DNA of 64,000 nt, from positions 3,562,084 through 3,626,083 of the forward strand of contig JABACO010000002.1 of the NCBI GenBank assembly GCA_013339895.1, in the 5' to 3' direction. Positions 1-12,178 of this stretch are shown piece after piece. Positions within the stretch are counted from its first letter, which is position 1. Every line of letters begins with the position of its first letter. The translations under genes were made by a program, and so were the position numbers. Origin of the DNA: Ephydatia muelleri. Its lineage: Eukaryota > Porifera > Demospongiae > Spongillida > Spongillidae. The notes under the pieces were generated by a model, which saw only the letters and a list, made by a program, of their open reading frames with translations, did no database searches and was not told where the DNA came from.

Positions 1-555
1 AGAAAATGTTTTGTAGAAATATAATATTTGTCTTGTTGATGTCATGATGATGTAAACTCCAGAACACCTATCACATGTGAGTGTGAACATATCATGGCCA
101 ACACAAACTGGCTATGTTCTATGTGTGGTGTGTGAGCTGATGTCTGTCATCATGTCTGGACAAACGTAGAGGAGGTGGTTGTAGAGACAACCTGGTCTCT
201 ATGGATACCAACCTTGTACAATACAATATGTGTTGCTTTTAAAAAAGCTATGTGGTGACAGCTGCAGATGGTGGGAGGCTAGACATTCTCAGCATGCAGC
301 TATCGTGAATATTGTTAATTCACCAGTCACTAGCCTGATACCATCTGGCCTTTAACCTCACCAGATGACATCACCACTGCACCATGGAGCTGTGGTCTGG
401 GTTCTTTGTGAGCCAAGGCTGCTGACCATGTGTGAAGGATCAAAGTACATCACAGCAGATCCTGTATGATGGCATGTAGCTATTGATGAAGAAAAGACAG
501 TTTGGTTGTACGTCACGCTTGGGGGCAAGTTGCTGGAGTGACACTTGCAGATTAA
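1..555 (+). repeat. Tandem-unit flank, copy A (3' flank of a Kelch-Roc-COR-Death gene)
   Basis: No gene is seen here. The stretch is closely repeated at about 12,291-12,930 and 63,480-64,000, where in both cases it directly follows the Death-domain exon of a Kelch-Roc-COR-Death gene. This implies that a further copy of that gene lies just left of the window. Shared landmarks are the opening AGAAAATGTTTTG, the block around the CACCAGTCACTAGCC motif and the CGTCACGCTTGGGGG motif near 510-530. Confidence 0.75.
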
Positions 556-1206
556 TTGACAATAAATTTTAATAATAATTCGTATCATCATGGAGCCGTA
601 TCGTGGCTTGCATATGTACTTCGATGTGCCCGTTGTAGCGCGGTCATGACAGCGCACGTACCACGTACGTTACTGATCCTGGATCCACGTGATGCCGACC
701 CCCCGCCTTCTACGCTACAGCCAACACAGTCCTTCCTGGAAACAGCTGGTAAGTCATTGACGCTGTACATGATCGGGTCATCACGGCTTCACAGGAAAAT
801 GTTAGAAACGTCCAGGGTGGAAATTGATGAACTCCCAGCCAGCATTCCCTGGATTGTGTTCGATAAAGCCAGGGCGGTTGTAATGCTTTTCCACACCAGG
901 TCTGTAGCTAGTCAATTCCATGGTGGGAAAGCCTTGAACTCACTGGGTTGGCTCTCCTGCTGTTTTGCATATACCTCGTTGCACACTGACGTTGACCCAC
1001 GCACTTTGTTTGAAACCAAACCCAGCCTTGGCGTGTTGAGATTTTTTTCTGTGCTTCTGCATGTGCGCATCCGGGAACATGAACGTGTGACGTGGAATTC
1101 AATATACCTAGATGCATTCGTTTTCCACCAGCTAGGCGTGTACACGAGGATGGACGAGCAGATGCTCTGTGTGGTCTGGGCACGAGGCTACCAAGGGTTG
1201 CTGTAG
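556..1206 (+). pseudogene. Unrecognised partial gene, unit copy A
   Basis: I do not recognise this product. A plus-strand open frame runs to a stop at 1204-1206. A plausible short intron of about 50 nt lies near 750-798 (donor CTG|GTAAGT, acceptor CTTCACAG). The same region recurs in unit B (about 12,930-13,564), where a different frame stays open in the second half, so at least one copy is frameshifted. Conserved stretches include LPASIPWIVFDKARAVV and, in the B frame, a Pro/Trp-containing segment ending RVHEDGRADALRGLG. It lies about 130 bp upstream of the SMP-30-like exon on the same strand, so it could be the 5' part of that gene, but it does not resemble the usual N-terminal part of SMP-30. 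Confidence 0.35.
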
Positions 1207-1341
1207 ACCACGCCCCTCGTGGAGGCTGGAGTCCTTGAAGAAGGTACCCCACAACATACAGGTATTACTATCCACCATATTCTGGTAGGAGTGTGTGCAC
1301 CGAAAGTTAGGACACAGGGAAGACTACCCAAGACTACTCAG

Positions 1342-2095
1342 GGGAGACGCAGCACCAGCTGGCCCTGGTGGACCAAGACTACCCAAAGAACAGGATGAAC
1401 GACGGCAAGTGTGACGCCAGGGGGAGGCTATGGTGTGGCACCATGGGTTACGAGAAGTCTCCAGGGGAACCTGTGTCCAGCCAAGGAACTCTGTACTGCT
1501 ACCATGGAGGTACACATTCTCCCATCTTGATGGGGTTTGATTAGTAATTCCATCAAGGTGTTCATTATGACCTCATTGCCATGATGCCCATTTGCACAAA
1601 TAAGCCAACTCATGTACACACACACACATACACATACACATCAAGATAATACATACAAACATACATGTACACACATGTTCACATGCACACAGGCCCACCA
1701 CCACCTCATCTAACCTCCCCTACCCCCCTCCCCAGTCACACACACGCTAACCTGAAAAGGTCACTGATGTGTGCGTCTCAAATGGAATGGCCTGGAGCCT
1801 GGGCAACACCAAGATGTACCACATGGACAGTGGCCTGAGGAAGCTGTGGTCCTTCAACTTTGATGACGTGAGCAGCTGCCTCACCAACAGGCAGGTGTGT
1901 TGGTGGACTTCCACGACAAGGGGGTGGGGCATCCCGGACGCCATGTGCACGGACAGCGAGGGGAGGTTGTGGAGGGCGGGGCTCTTTGGAGCCACCATTG
2001 TCCTGGTGGGACCCAGCCACAGGAGCGCTGTTGGCCAAGATCAAGTTCCCAGCCCCTCACATGATGTCATGCTGCTTCAGGGGGGGGAGGGTGGG
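1342..2095 (+). pseudogene. SMP-30/regucalcin-like gene fragment, copy A
   Basis: This encodes part of a regucalcin/SMP-30 gluconolactonase-type beta-propeller, a family of metal-dependent lactonases and Ca-binding proteins. The exon at 1342-1509 (acceptor ACTCAG, donor GGAG|GTACA) gives YPKNRMNDGKCDARGRLW followed by GTMGYEKSPGEP, which is the family's N-D-G-K-x-D-x-x-G-R-x-W-x-G-T-M signature. From about 1760 the frame gives VSNGMAWSLGNTKMYHMDSG, then SCLTNRQ, then WGIPDAMCTDSEGRLW. The final part, DPATGALLAKIKFPAPH, is in a third frame near 2010-2060. An acidic stretch that should read LVDFHDKG is out of frame around 1895-1920. There are therefore at least two frame changes, and the N-terminal third of the propeller is missing. 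It is most likely a pseudogene, though sequence errors are possible. Confidence 0.75.
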
Positions 2096-2179
2096 TGGGG
2101 GTGGTTGGGGTGGGTGGGGTCTCGACTTTCTGGTGGATGTTTGTCACCAACAATGCATTTACTTAATGAAACATGTTTG

Positions 2180-2400
2180 TGTAGATGGCCTCTTGCCTCT
2201 AAATAAAATCATGGTGTTTACAGTGCTAGAGGTATCTAGGCAGGCCATTTTGTTATCTGTAGTAGTAGTGAGTGCCCACAGATTCAATGCAATAAAACAG
2301 CCCTGAGGTTAGGCCATTATGTTATCTGTGGTCACTGCAAGAGGCTGATTGGTTGTTATGTGGAAACAACATCCTTGTTGGTAACCATAGTGCCTTGTGT
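2180..2400. repeat. Dispersed repeat family R2
   Basis: A block beginning near GATGGCCTCTTGCCTCTAA and containing TGCTAGAGGTATCTAGGCAGG recurs, whole or in part, near 4150-4260, 4500-4600, 15,905-16,000 and 17,740-17,880. No coding capacity or terminal repeats are seen. It is a local dispersed repeat confined here to the two left units. Confidence 0.7.
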
Positions 2401-2569
2401 GGAGAAGGGGAGGGGTCATGGAGGAGAGGGGAGTCTACTTTTTAAGGTGTGACCTTGGTCCTTTGTTCAAAGGGAAGGGAGGAATTATATGGTAACCATG
2501 GTGAATGTGATTCACCCAGTTCTGGTGTGTAGGAGTGGCCAGGGGGAGGGCCAGAAGGGGAGAAGGTCC

Positions 2570-2680
2570 TTGTTAAAGGTGGGATGGGGTGTGGAGGAGG
2601 GATGGGGTGGGGAGGAGGGTTGGGTTGGGGAGGAGGGATGGGGTGGGGATGGATGGGGTGGGGAGGAGGGAGGCTTTATT
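2570..2680. repeat. GGGGTGGGGAGGAGGGAT minisatellite
   Basis: A G-rich tandem array of roughly 18-20-bp units. Similar purine-rich arrays recur at about 16,020-16,160 and 16,690-16,760. The open frames across it, rich in Gly/Trp or in Pro/Ser, are products of the repeat. Confidence 0.7.
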
Positions 2681-2809
2681 GCAGGGGAAGTGTTTGAGAC
2701 CTTGTTGCACAACCTTCTGTGTGTAATGGGTGTGTGATAAGTAAAATATCTCACCTGTGTGTAAATTTGATGCATATTTTATGACCAACATGATAGGCTG
2801 GCCCTTGTG

Positions 2810-2965
2810 CTATTTGAAGCTCTCTTCTGATTTGTTCACACGTGAACCAACCTCCAATTGATGGCTGACAAGCCTCTCAACATGACTACCAGATACTTCA
2901 CCCTCTTTTCCTGATGACATCATTCCTGTGTGGACTGTGAGTGGTGTGGTGATGGGGAGGAGGGG
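2810..2965. repeat. Dispersed repeat family R1
   Basis: A block of about 150 bp around TTGATGGCTGACAAGCCTC and GACATCATTCCTGTGTGG. Further copies lie at 16,300-16,440 (same strand) and 16,790-16,945 (opposite strand), with fragments at 4260-4400 and 18,530-18,640. One frame reads MADKPLNMTTRYFT then DDIIPVWTV in two copies, but no protein family is recognised. Confidence 0.7.
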
Positions 2966-5004
2966 AGGGTGTGGACAGTGAGTGGTGGTACAATGTGTAA
3001 TAAACTGTACACTCATGTATTCATTAAATCTACAGGTGCGTATTTACCATCAAGGCTGTGTACATGTATGGTGTGATCCTCCTGTTCTACCCCTCCTACA
3101 CTTCCCCCTCGTTTCCCCTCCTCCCCTGGCAGCTCCGCTCCCCCCCAGCGGCAACGATGCAAAGACAACGAGGAGAGGGCCACCAACCCCTGCCTCCCTC
3201 TTCCCTTTCCTCGACCCTCCTCCCATCATCCTCCCCTCCCACTCCCTCCCTCCCCTCTTCTTCTCTTTCACCCTTCTATTCTCTCCCCCACCTCCCATCC
3301 CTACTTCCCTCTCTCCCTCCCTCCTCCACCCTCCCGATCCTCCAGTGCGTCATAGAGACTCTAGCAGAAGGCCTCTCCAGTGGTGAACGAAGGCACAGTG
3401 GTGGGGTCCCAAGAGAAGGAGTGCCTGGGAGAGGTGGGTCTACTCCTTCACTACACACATCCACACTTCCACACACACTTACAGTAGAACACCTGCAGGC
3501 TCTGTGCTGTAATACATGTAGCTAGACGAGCTGGAGTGAGGTGTAGGAGAAAGTTATTAGGGTGGGCCAAATGTCCTTAGCAGTATTTGCTGCAGGGAGC
3601 AGGGGTGGGGAGGAGAGAGGAATATCATGTGGGATCCACAATTGTCTTTCTCTGACACACACACACACATACACACACACGCACTCACACACACACACAC
3701 ACGCTTACGGGTTGTGAGGTGAGGGTGGTAATGGCAGCCAGACTTGAGCTATCAAAGCTACCACTGGACAGAGCTTGCAGGATGGAGTCAATCTCCAGTT
3801 GGGTCTGGGCATGCACACACAAACACATCTGGAGCTGGCTACCACTACTGCCCCAGGGGACGACGCCCACAACCCTTCTTGGCCCCGCCCTTCGTGCCAC
3901 TGCAGTTATGGATGCATTCACAAATGTCTTTCTTTTATATATATAGCTCTAGTTGCCTCCTCCCCCTTCCTCTGTGGCATCCATCATCAGTGGCTCCATG
4001 TCGGAATGTCTTCTGGCAAAGGCAGTCTTCCCCACCTTCAGAGACTGGACTGATGAACTGGCTGGAAGCTCTTGGCCACATGCAGCTGTTCAAGCCATTG
4101 GTATCCATGGCAATTATGACTTCCCATCCTAAGCATAAGAAAATGTTTCAGCAGATGACCTCTTGCCTCTAATTAAAATCATGGTGCTAGAGGTATCTAG
4201 GCTGTTATCTGTGGTCACTGCAAGAGACTGATTGGTTGTTATGTGTAGTAGGTGTGTGATCATGTAATAATTGGATCCATATTTCCTGGCCAACATTTGG
4301 CCTGACAGCCTGGCTCTTGTTCTATTTGATACTTCACCTTCTTTCCTTATGACATCATTCCTGTGTGGACTGTGAGTGGTGTGGTGTTGTGGAGGAGGGT
4401 AGGGTGTGGACTATGAGTGATGTGGTGATGGGTAGGAGGGGAGGGTGTTGACTTTTATTAGTCTCATGTCTCCCCTCCTCCCCATCACATCCTCCTTCCT
4501 ATAAAACAGCCCTGAGGTTAGGCCATTATGTTATCTGTGGTCACTGCAAGAGGCTGATTGGTTGTTATTGGTAACCATAGTGATTCACATTTCTTGTTTG
4601 AAAGAGGTGAGTGAGGGGTCATGGAGGAGAGGGGAGGAGTCTACTTTTGAGGGGGTGACCTTGTCTTTGTAGCATTCGTGGAAACATAATGTACTCCACT
4701 GATTTGGGTTACACATTCCTGTTCTGGGAGTACTGGAGTGATGCATTAGTGAAGTCATCTGAATAATGGGTTCTGGAGAAGAAATTACAGCTGCAGTAAC
4801 CAGGCATGTCACATGTACTTATATGGCTACAAGTGCAGTAAGCATTTGCAAGCATCATGAAGCTTTTGTGATCAACACATTTTTTACTTACACTGTGCAT
4901 GTAAAATCTATAACGATGTAGATGCATGCATACATGAACTCACATGCATGGTGTCCACAAGGGTGGATGGCAAAAAAGGTATTCGTAGTGGTGGTTTGTA
5001 ACAT
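2966..5004. other. Non-coding stretch with pyrimidine-rich and CA-repeat DNA
   Basis: I see no gene. 3080-3340 is a CCCTCC-type pyrimidine tract, 3650-3710 is a CA microsatellite, and 4150-4600 holds broken copies of repeats R1 and R2. Long open frames across the pyrimidine tract are Pro/Ser/Leu-rich on one strand and Gly/Arg-rich on the other, as simple sequence would give. Confidence 0.7.
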
Positions 5005-6004
5005 NNNNNNNNNNNNNNNNNNNNNNNNNNNNNNNNNNNNNNNNNNNNNNNNNNNNNNNNNNNNNNNNNNNNNNNNNNNNNNNNNNNNNNNNNNNNNNNN
5101 NNNNNNNNNNNNNNNNNNNNNNNNNNNNNNNNNNNNNNNNNNNNNNNNNNNNNNNNNNNNNNNNNNNNNNNNNNNNNNNNNNNNNNNNNNNNNNNNNNNN
5201 NNNNNNNNNNNNNNNNNNNNNNNNNNNNNNNNNNNNNNNNNNNNNNNNNNNNNNNNNNNNNNNNNNNNNNNNNNNNNNNNNNNNNNNNNNNNNNNNNNNN
5301 NNNNNNNNNNNNNNNNNNNNNNNNNNNNNNNNNNNNNNNNNNNNNNNNNNNNNNNNNNNNNNNNNNNNNNNNNNNNNNNNNNNNNNNNNNNNNNNNNNNN
5401 NNNNNNNNNNNNNNNNNNNNNNNNNNNNNNNNNNNNNNNNNNNNNNNNNNNNNNNNNNNNNNNNNNNNNNNNNNNNNNNNNNNNNNNNNNNNNNNNNNNN
5501 NNNNNNNNNNNNNNNNNNNNNNNNNNNNNNNNNNNNNNNNNNNNNNNNNNNNNNNNNNNNNNNNNNNNNNNNNNNNNNNNNNNNNNNNNNNNNNNNNNNN
5601 NNNNNNNNNNNNNNNNNNNNNNNNNNNNNNNNNNNNNNNNNNNNNNNNNNNNNNNNNNNNNNNNNNNNNNNNNNNNNNNNNNNNNNNNNNNNNNNNNNNN
5701 NNNNNNNNNNNNNNNNNNNNNNNNNNNNNNNNNNNNNNNNNNNNNNNNNNNNNNNNNNNNNNNNNNNNNNNNNNNNNNNNNNNNNNNNNNNNNNNNNNNN
5801 NNNNNNNNNNNNNNNNNNNNNNNNNNNNNNNNNNNNNNNNNNNNNNNNNNNNNNNNNNNNNNNNNNNNNNNNNNNNNNNNNNNNNNNNNNNNNNNNNNNN
5901 NNNNNNNNNNNNNNNNNNNNNNNNNNNNNNNNNNNNNNNNNNNNNNNNNNNNNNNNNNNNNNNNNNNNNNNNNNNNNNNNNNNNNNNNNNNNNNNNNNNN
6001 NNNN
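5005..6004. other. Assembly gap (1000 N)
   Basis: Exactly 1000 N, which is usual for a gap of unknown size. The exon at 6239-6460 may have partners hidden here. Confidence 0.99.
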
Positions 6005-6238
6005 ATAATTCAATTTAATGTAAGATACACACCCATGAGCTGTACGGGAGGGATGAGCATGAATCTTGTCAGGGCCAATGCCACCGCGATCCTGTCCAGG
6101 TCCGTACCTCTTCTGAGCTTCAGTAGGCTAGCAACTCGTATCATGTGTCTGTGTCATGTATTATGCTTGTACTTTTCATGTTCAATTATTATTCATAGTA
6201 AATATTGTCGACGCTAACAATTGTTCTTTTCTCTTCAG

Positions 6239-6460
6239 AATGTAAGATGGTACTATAATCACTGCTCCAACATGTGCATCCCAAACTGGTCTTGGTCATT
6301 GATCAGACATGGGGCAGCTAGCGACTCTCTCTGTGCACAATATTTGAAAGGAGGCACTGAATCTTATGATTATGCCCTCCTCCACCTCAGTTTAGCTCGA
6401 AAGTTAGGTGGTAGTGCCATTGCACAGGATGTACAGTGTGTGGTTGGAATGTGGCTCAAG
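6239..6460 (+). CDS. Orphan internal exon, unrecognised product
   Basis: This is a clean exon-like segment. The acceptor TTTTCTCTTCAG precedes 6239 and the donor AAG|GTATTA follows 6460. It is 222 nt long, exactly 74 codons with no stop, and phase 0 at both ends. The product begins NVRWYYNHCSNMC, contains SYDYALLHLSLARKLGG and ends QCVVGMWLK. I do not recognise the family. It has no counterpart upstream of the second Kelch-Roc-COR-Death copy, so it is specific to the first unit. Neighbouring exons probably lie in the gap to the left; no obvious partner exon is seen between it and 7815. Confidence 0.4.
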
Positions 6461-6469
6461 GTATTATAC

Positions 6470-7800
6470 CTGAAAACACGTTTCATGATTGTTTAAAACA
6501 TGACAATGACCATTTATGGTTCATTCGTGGCATCTGACCTCCGTCACTACGCATGCGCACAAAGTGCATAAATGCCCATAAAAGGTTAGAGCGCAGTTAA
6601 AGTTGCCATTTCCAACAGTTATAAATATTAGGACTAGGTCTCGTCCTTTTAGGCTATCGCTATTTGGTTGTGTATGCCATTTTTGTCCCAGAAATTTGCA
6701 ACTAGGGGGTGGGTGTTTTTTGTTGTGTGTCTGTAGACTGTACGTCCTTGACTTGCTGGTAGAATTAGCAAAGTTAGTCAATGCTGAGAAAGACGTTCGG
6801 AAAATGGCAACTGTACTGTGTGTATGGACCCTGTAGGGATTGTTGAGTAGCCTATGGACGCAGATTTGCCCCACCTATTAGCATGTTCTATTAGCGGTAA
6901 AAGAAGCTCCACTACCCTAGTGTGCGTGTCGCCCAGTTGGGTGATTCCTGCAGCTATTGAAAGTGTGTAGTAGGTCACAAGAGATGCCTTTACCTCCTTT
7001 ATAGATGCAATCCAGCTTAGTAGATTGAGGTGGGGACCAGAATGTGGTGTGGCAGAGAAGCTTGAGGTGCATATTGAGTGGATAAGGTAGCTCAGTGCAT
7101 TAGAGGGAGTTCCCCAAGACGCTAGAGTGTGATTAGACTGTACGTCTTGACTTGCTGGCAGCATTCAGCTAAGTGGTGGAAAAACGCCACACAGAAACAA
7201 ATCTAAAAATGCGTTTTATCTTCAGATCGTAGTTGCTTTTAAGAAAAGCTAAAGTAGCCCTTGGAACCAGATTTCTAATGTAGAGCGTACTATCCTTTGA
7301 GGGTAGCCTTTGAGTAGCCCTTGGTAACAGATTTGCTCACTACCAGAAACGATTGAACCTTTGTGTGTCTATTGTCCAGTAGTGATTCCTGCAGCTATTG
7401 AAGGTGTGTGTGGGGTCAGATGAGATGTCTGTACCTCCTTTATAGCTGAAATAAATACAATCCAGCTTGGTAGGTTAGGTGGGACCCGTATTTGTTGTGG
7501 CAGAGAAGCTTGAGATGCGTATTTAGGGTAGATAAGGTAGCTGTGAGCATTGGAAGGAGCTAGCCGACAGTGGCTGGAATGATAGGCAGACCTCTTGTAA
7601 CCGTACGTAGCTACAAGGACTACCCCAACTATCCGTACTGGTCGCCATTAGTCCGGTTGGCCGTGTCCAGATGAGCCTATTGGTGTAGTAAAGAGAAGCA
7701 TGAAGTGTGTTTGGTTGTGTGGTGAGGACCTCGTGGTGCGTACGAGCTAGCTAGCTCCCTGAACGTGCTGTCTTTCCATTAACTATTAATCATTTCTTTC
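6470..7800 (+). promoter_or_regulatory. Conserved upstream region of Kelch-Roc-COR-Death copy 1
   Basis: There is no open gene. The stretch closely matches 58,740-60,075 in front of the second copy, starting from a segment that contains CTACGCATGCGCACAAAGTG. It ends in the acceptor-like TTTCTTTCTTTAG just before the first coding exon, so it probably holds the promoter, 5' UTR exon(s) and first intron. Exact promoter elements cannot be assigned by eye. Confidence 0.5.
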
Positions 7801-7814
7801 TTTAGAACATAAAA

Positions 7815-10800
7815 ATGTTTGAGTTTCACAACTTGTGCGAATGTGCCTGTGCGAGGTGGTCGAGGAGCGTTGGGTGGTGGTGGTCTAGTGGAGGTGGAGG
7901 GTAGGGTTGTGTGGGGAGGATATGTTAGACGAGGAGTAGGAGGAGTGTACATGTTGGATGAGGTGCGGTCTGAGTGGAGTAGAGTGGCTGATGGTGGTGA
8001 GGCGTGGGGCACACTAGCTGTGTGCGGAGGAAGGCTGGTGTGGGTGGAGGTGAGAAGGATGATGGTGTGATGAGTAAGGAGGTGATGGTGATGGAGTTGA
8101 GAGGAGGGAGATGGTCCCACATGCCAGACATGTTGGTAGGGTGTAAGTGGTCCTGTGTACTAAGTGTTAGTGGAGGTGGTATGGTGGTGATGGGAGGGTG
8201 GGGTGATGGAGGGAGGCTCTTGAATGGTGTTCAGGTGTTTGATGGAGGGACACAGACCTGGCACAGAGGACCATCACTTCCTAACCATGTAACATCATGT
8301 CAGCAGTGGTCCATGGGGACCTGGTCTTCGTGATGGGAGGTGTGGGCATGGACAGAGCAATGTGGTGTGCCGACATCCGTGACCTGGTGAGCCACAGAGC
8401 ATTGTGTAGCATCTCTGTCCCTTTGTTTAGCGTGTGTGTAGCTGACGCGCGGACACACACCACGCTACTACACACTCACCGCGCACACACGCCACAGTCC
8501 AAGCTCAACGTGAACCTACGTAGACAGCCTACACACACGCACACACTAGACGTGGATGCGCGTGTCTCTGCGATGGAGAGACACGCGCACGTGAAGCGTC
8601 TCCATCGCCCACACACCACGGACGCGCTGACGTTGAAGCTGTGACTGCGTTGTGTGGAGTGTGTTGCTTCATGGCTCTCGTGCACACTATGTACACACAT
8701 GGCTGCCTGTAGTGATACACACCACACACAGATGTCTTAACTGCATGCAGCATGTGTAAGTGTACATACCATACAGATGCACACACACATGTAGCTACAT
8801 CACATGTACTGGTGCACATGCTCCAAATGTGTGTGCACACTCACATGACCACACATGACACATCTCCACCTATTTCCACCACACACACATTCACAAGACT
8901 ACTGCACACACCCATGACTCACAGCAATCCATTTGGAGGCAGTTACCAGATGTACCATACTGCTGGTCATCAGTATGTGTGGGTGATGGTGTGCTTCTTG
9001 CAATTGGAGGTGCAGAAGGGGACACGCTTGGGAAGACTTCTTCCATCTATGGCCTCCATGGTGATGATAAAAAGTGGAAGCATGTGGGAGACATGCCATT
9101 TGCATGTTCCCTGGTGGACACACTGTTGCTGTCAGATGGAGGCCTGTTGGTGGTTGATGGCACTACTCACAGGCCTTGAGGATTACTGTGCAAGGTAAAT
9201 ATTCTCTTTACTGGATTTGAATTAATGCTACTACTTTCAGGTCTCGCTAAGCTCTTCCCCATCACACCAACTGTAAAGGAGACCGGGAAAAGCCAAAAAG
9301 AAGCAGATGAAAGGTATGGGGAATATGAGGGAACAGGGATACAGTGGATAGAGGATTGGGTGAGGGTATTTGGTGAAGTGGGCTGGTTGTAACACTCCAA
9401 CTTGTGACGTGACATTAATGTATGTTGGCTGACTGTGCTTAAAGTTACTGATCATTTGTAACGTTCACTATTCTGGTGCAGTTTTGTGTTTTGTGCACGT
9501 ATATTCGTTCAGAAATTACTGCTTCCACTATCATGTGAGTAACATGTGTGTATGGTACACTGTCATGACAGAGGTACCTCACTAGTGAACCGTTCAGCAC
9601 AGCAGTTGTGTATCGATTAGTGTAAGGTGGAAGAGTTTCTTTTGATAATGCTAGTGTATGTGTTGTGGTTGCAATGAAGGGTGTGTGTGTACTGATGCCA
9701 ATATGAAGGAGATGTGATCATATTTGTGTCATCCGTTCAACAGGCTCTATGAGGAGGCCATGAGCAAGGGATATGTGGAAACTTCAGTGACCAAGTGTCT
9801 CATCCTTGGAGCAGCCGGTGTTGGCAAGACTCACCTCAAACACCTCCTTCTCCAGAAGGACCCTCCATGGCAACGTGTCAGTACGGGAGTAGCTGACAAC
9901 CCTGTTCGAGCCATCTCCTTCTCACTGGCTGGTGTGGTTCAGGTTGGTCAAGAGGAGCATGACTGGTTTGTGGTTGAAGATGACCAGGCACTGCTAAGGG
10001 TTGTGGGTGGTACCATCAGAGATGGTTGTGTATCCATGGCAACATCCTTGGACGAGGTGGTTAGCAGTTTCCCAAAGATGACCATTCATGTGTCTAGTGA
10101 TGGAGCTGGTGCAGTTCACCCTGACCCCACACCTGCCCGTGTCAATACTACCATGGATACCGGCCAACAGAGCAGGACTGCATCCATAGAGGAGGAGCTG
10201 ATTCATCACATCAACCATTCCTCAGGTAAGAGATGGTTCAGAGCTATCTTACTTAACCTGTACAAATCTCTCTGCGTACATAGACAAGAAGAAACTGTTT
10301 GGTGTGAAGTGGTTTCATTTTATTGACAGTGGAGGTCAACTTCAATACCATGATATCCTTCCATTGTTCATTCAGAAACCTGCTGTGGCCATATTTGTAT
10401 TAAACCTTTCAGAAGAACTGTCCCATCAACCAACCATCGAGTACTATGGAGCGGATGGCAAGCCAGTGAGTAGACCATATCGATCATCTCTCTCACACAA
10501 ACAGATCCTTCAGCACTGTCTCGGAGCAATGTGCTCACAGGATGCTCGACCTCTGATCATCACCGTGGGAACACACCGAGATGCTGCAGATAGGTGCTCA
10601 GAATCCATCGCAGAGAAAAGCCAAAAGCTCAAGGCATTACTGGATGCAGGCAGTTTTCGTATAGTGTACAACGGAGAGAAGCTAGAAGAGGTGATTTTTG
10701 CTGTGAACGGGAAAACCCCTCGGGACGAGGACAGACATGTTGCTAAGGTACTCAGAGAAGAAATAATATCTGTATGCCCACAACCAATAAAGATGCCTAT

Positions 10801-12175
10801 AGCATGGTTTGGACTGGAGGTTCTTCTCCAAAGGTCATCCCATGATGGCATCTTGAGCCTTGTAGAATGCCAAGGGTGTGCTAAAAGGTTGCACATCGAG
10901 GGAGATGCATTCTCTGCTGCCTTGCACCATCTAGTCCACAACAACGTGTTCTTGCATTACCCAGAGGTTCTTCCCCAGACCGTGTTCTGTGATCCCCAGG
11001 TTGTCCTCACCAAGGTGTCTGAAATAGTGGAGTACCACCACAAGCTGTTGTATCGTCCGGTTGGGGGTGTGGCAGCTAAGGGGGATCTGGTCAAGTTCAG
11101 GGATCATGGACTGTTGTCAGTGGAGCTCCTGAACAAGTTTTCTAAGCATTACACAGAAGGTCTGTTCACTCCGCTCGATCTGTTGAAGTTGTTGGTGAGT
11201 GTTGGAGGGATTGCTATGGTCGGTGGTGATGAGGGTGGTGTGTACTTGATGCCTGCTCTGCTGCCCCATCTGGACTCTGACCAAGTGTCCAAGTACTGTC
11301 AACCAGGTACCTCACTGATCATCAGGCCCACCGAAGGCTGTATTCCTAGTGGTCTGTTCTGCTGTCTTGTGGCCCAGCTTTTATCCCCAACCAACCATTC
11401 ACCTTGGAAGGTGTGCATGAATGCAGGCAAGCCTTTTTGTTTGCATCGCAACTGCATCACATTTGAACTTCAACACACAACAGAAATAGAGACCCTAGTT
11501 GACATGTTCTCGTACATTGTATTGCACGTTGATGAGATGTCCATTAAAGTGTGTAGAGAGGTGAGAGATTGTGTTCACAGTGTCATCAAGAGAGCATGTG
11601 GAATACTCAAGTACCAAGGTGTCCAGTTTTGAAGATGCCTTCATGTGTGCAGGAGCCAGCTGTACCTCAGACGCTCCTCATTTAGCTACAGTTGTGTCGA
11701 AGAAGAAGTGGAAGTGTAGCATTCGACGACACCAGAGAGGAGATCTGTGTGAGGGTCAGTTGATGTGGTTTGGTGAGAGTGGTGTCACAAAACAGAGCCC
11801 AGTGCAACAGGTGGGTAATGTGTGTGTGGTAGATCATTTGATCACTATCAGTTTCATCTAGGTACAGTAAGTGTGTCCTTGGACAGTGAGCCATCATTAC
11901 AGCACCTCATGGAGAAAGTAGCAGCTGTGATTCCAAGCAAGTATGAGATGGTGGGACTTCAACTTGGTCTGACACTAGACCAGCTTCAGGCGATACGACC
12001 ACAGCACCAAAGCCTGGAGAACCACCACAGAGCATTTGGTGAGATATTTAATGAGTGGAGGAGACGAGGGTCACCCCCTTACACCTGGAGGACATTGACT
12101 GGTGTGTTGAGAAGTGCCAGTGTTGGTGAAGTCCTGTTATCGGAACACTTGACCTCCTGGATCACACAACAGTGA
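7815..12175 (+). pseudogene. Kelch-Roc-COR-Death protein gene, copy 1 (decayed or error-bearing)
   Basis: The predicted product is a ROCO-type GTPase with a Kelch propeller in front and a Death domain behind, plausibly a cytosolic sensor or scaffold. Exons as I read them are 7815-8386 and 8925-9194 (Kelch), 9241-9313 (linker), 9744-10225 (Roc start, P-loop GAAGVGKT near 9811), 10284-11810 (Roc G3 DSGGQ, G4-like VGTHRD, then COR from PIAWFGLEVLLQ) and 11862-12175 (Death domain, ending in a stop). Splice borders are good and most phases agree. About six single-base shifts relative to copy 2 or to the expected frame lie near 7818, 8041, 8290, 9165, 11,618 and 11,783. The first ATG (7815) is itself out of frame. 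The linker exon is intact here but lost from copy 2. It is either a pseudogene or a poorly polished gene. Confidence 0.72.
8558..8588. other. Perfect hairpin in Kelch intron
   Basis: GCGCGTGTCTCT at 8558-8569 pairs perfectly with 8577-8588 across a 7-nt loop. A second, overlapping inverted pair uses GCGATGGAGA near 8570 and TCTCCATCGC near 8599. It lies in the first Kelch intron, and the matching intron of copy 2 lacks it. Confidence 0.7.
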
Positions 12176-12178
12176 CCT

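Noticed and set aside
4922-6217. Long frame spanning the first N gap
   Set aside because: N runs leave frames open by default. The same applies at 18,621-19,863.
8297-8840. Open frames through the CA-rich Kelch intron
   Set aside because: They run past a consensus donor into simple sequence and are absent from copy 2.
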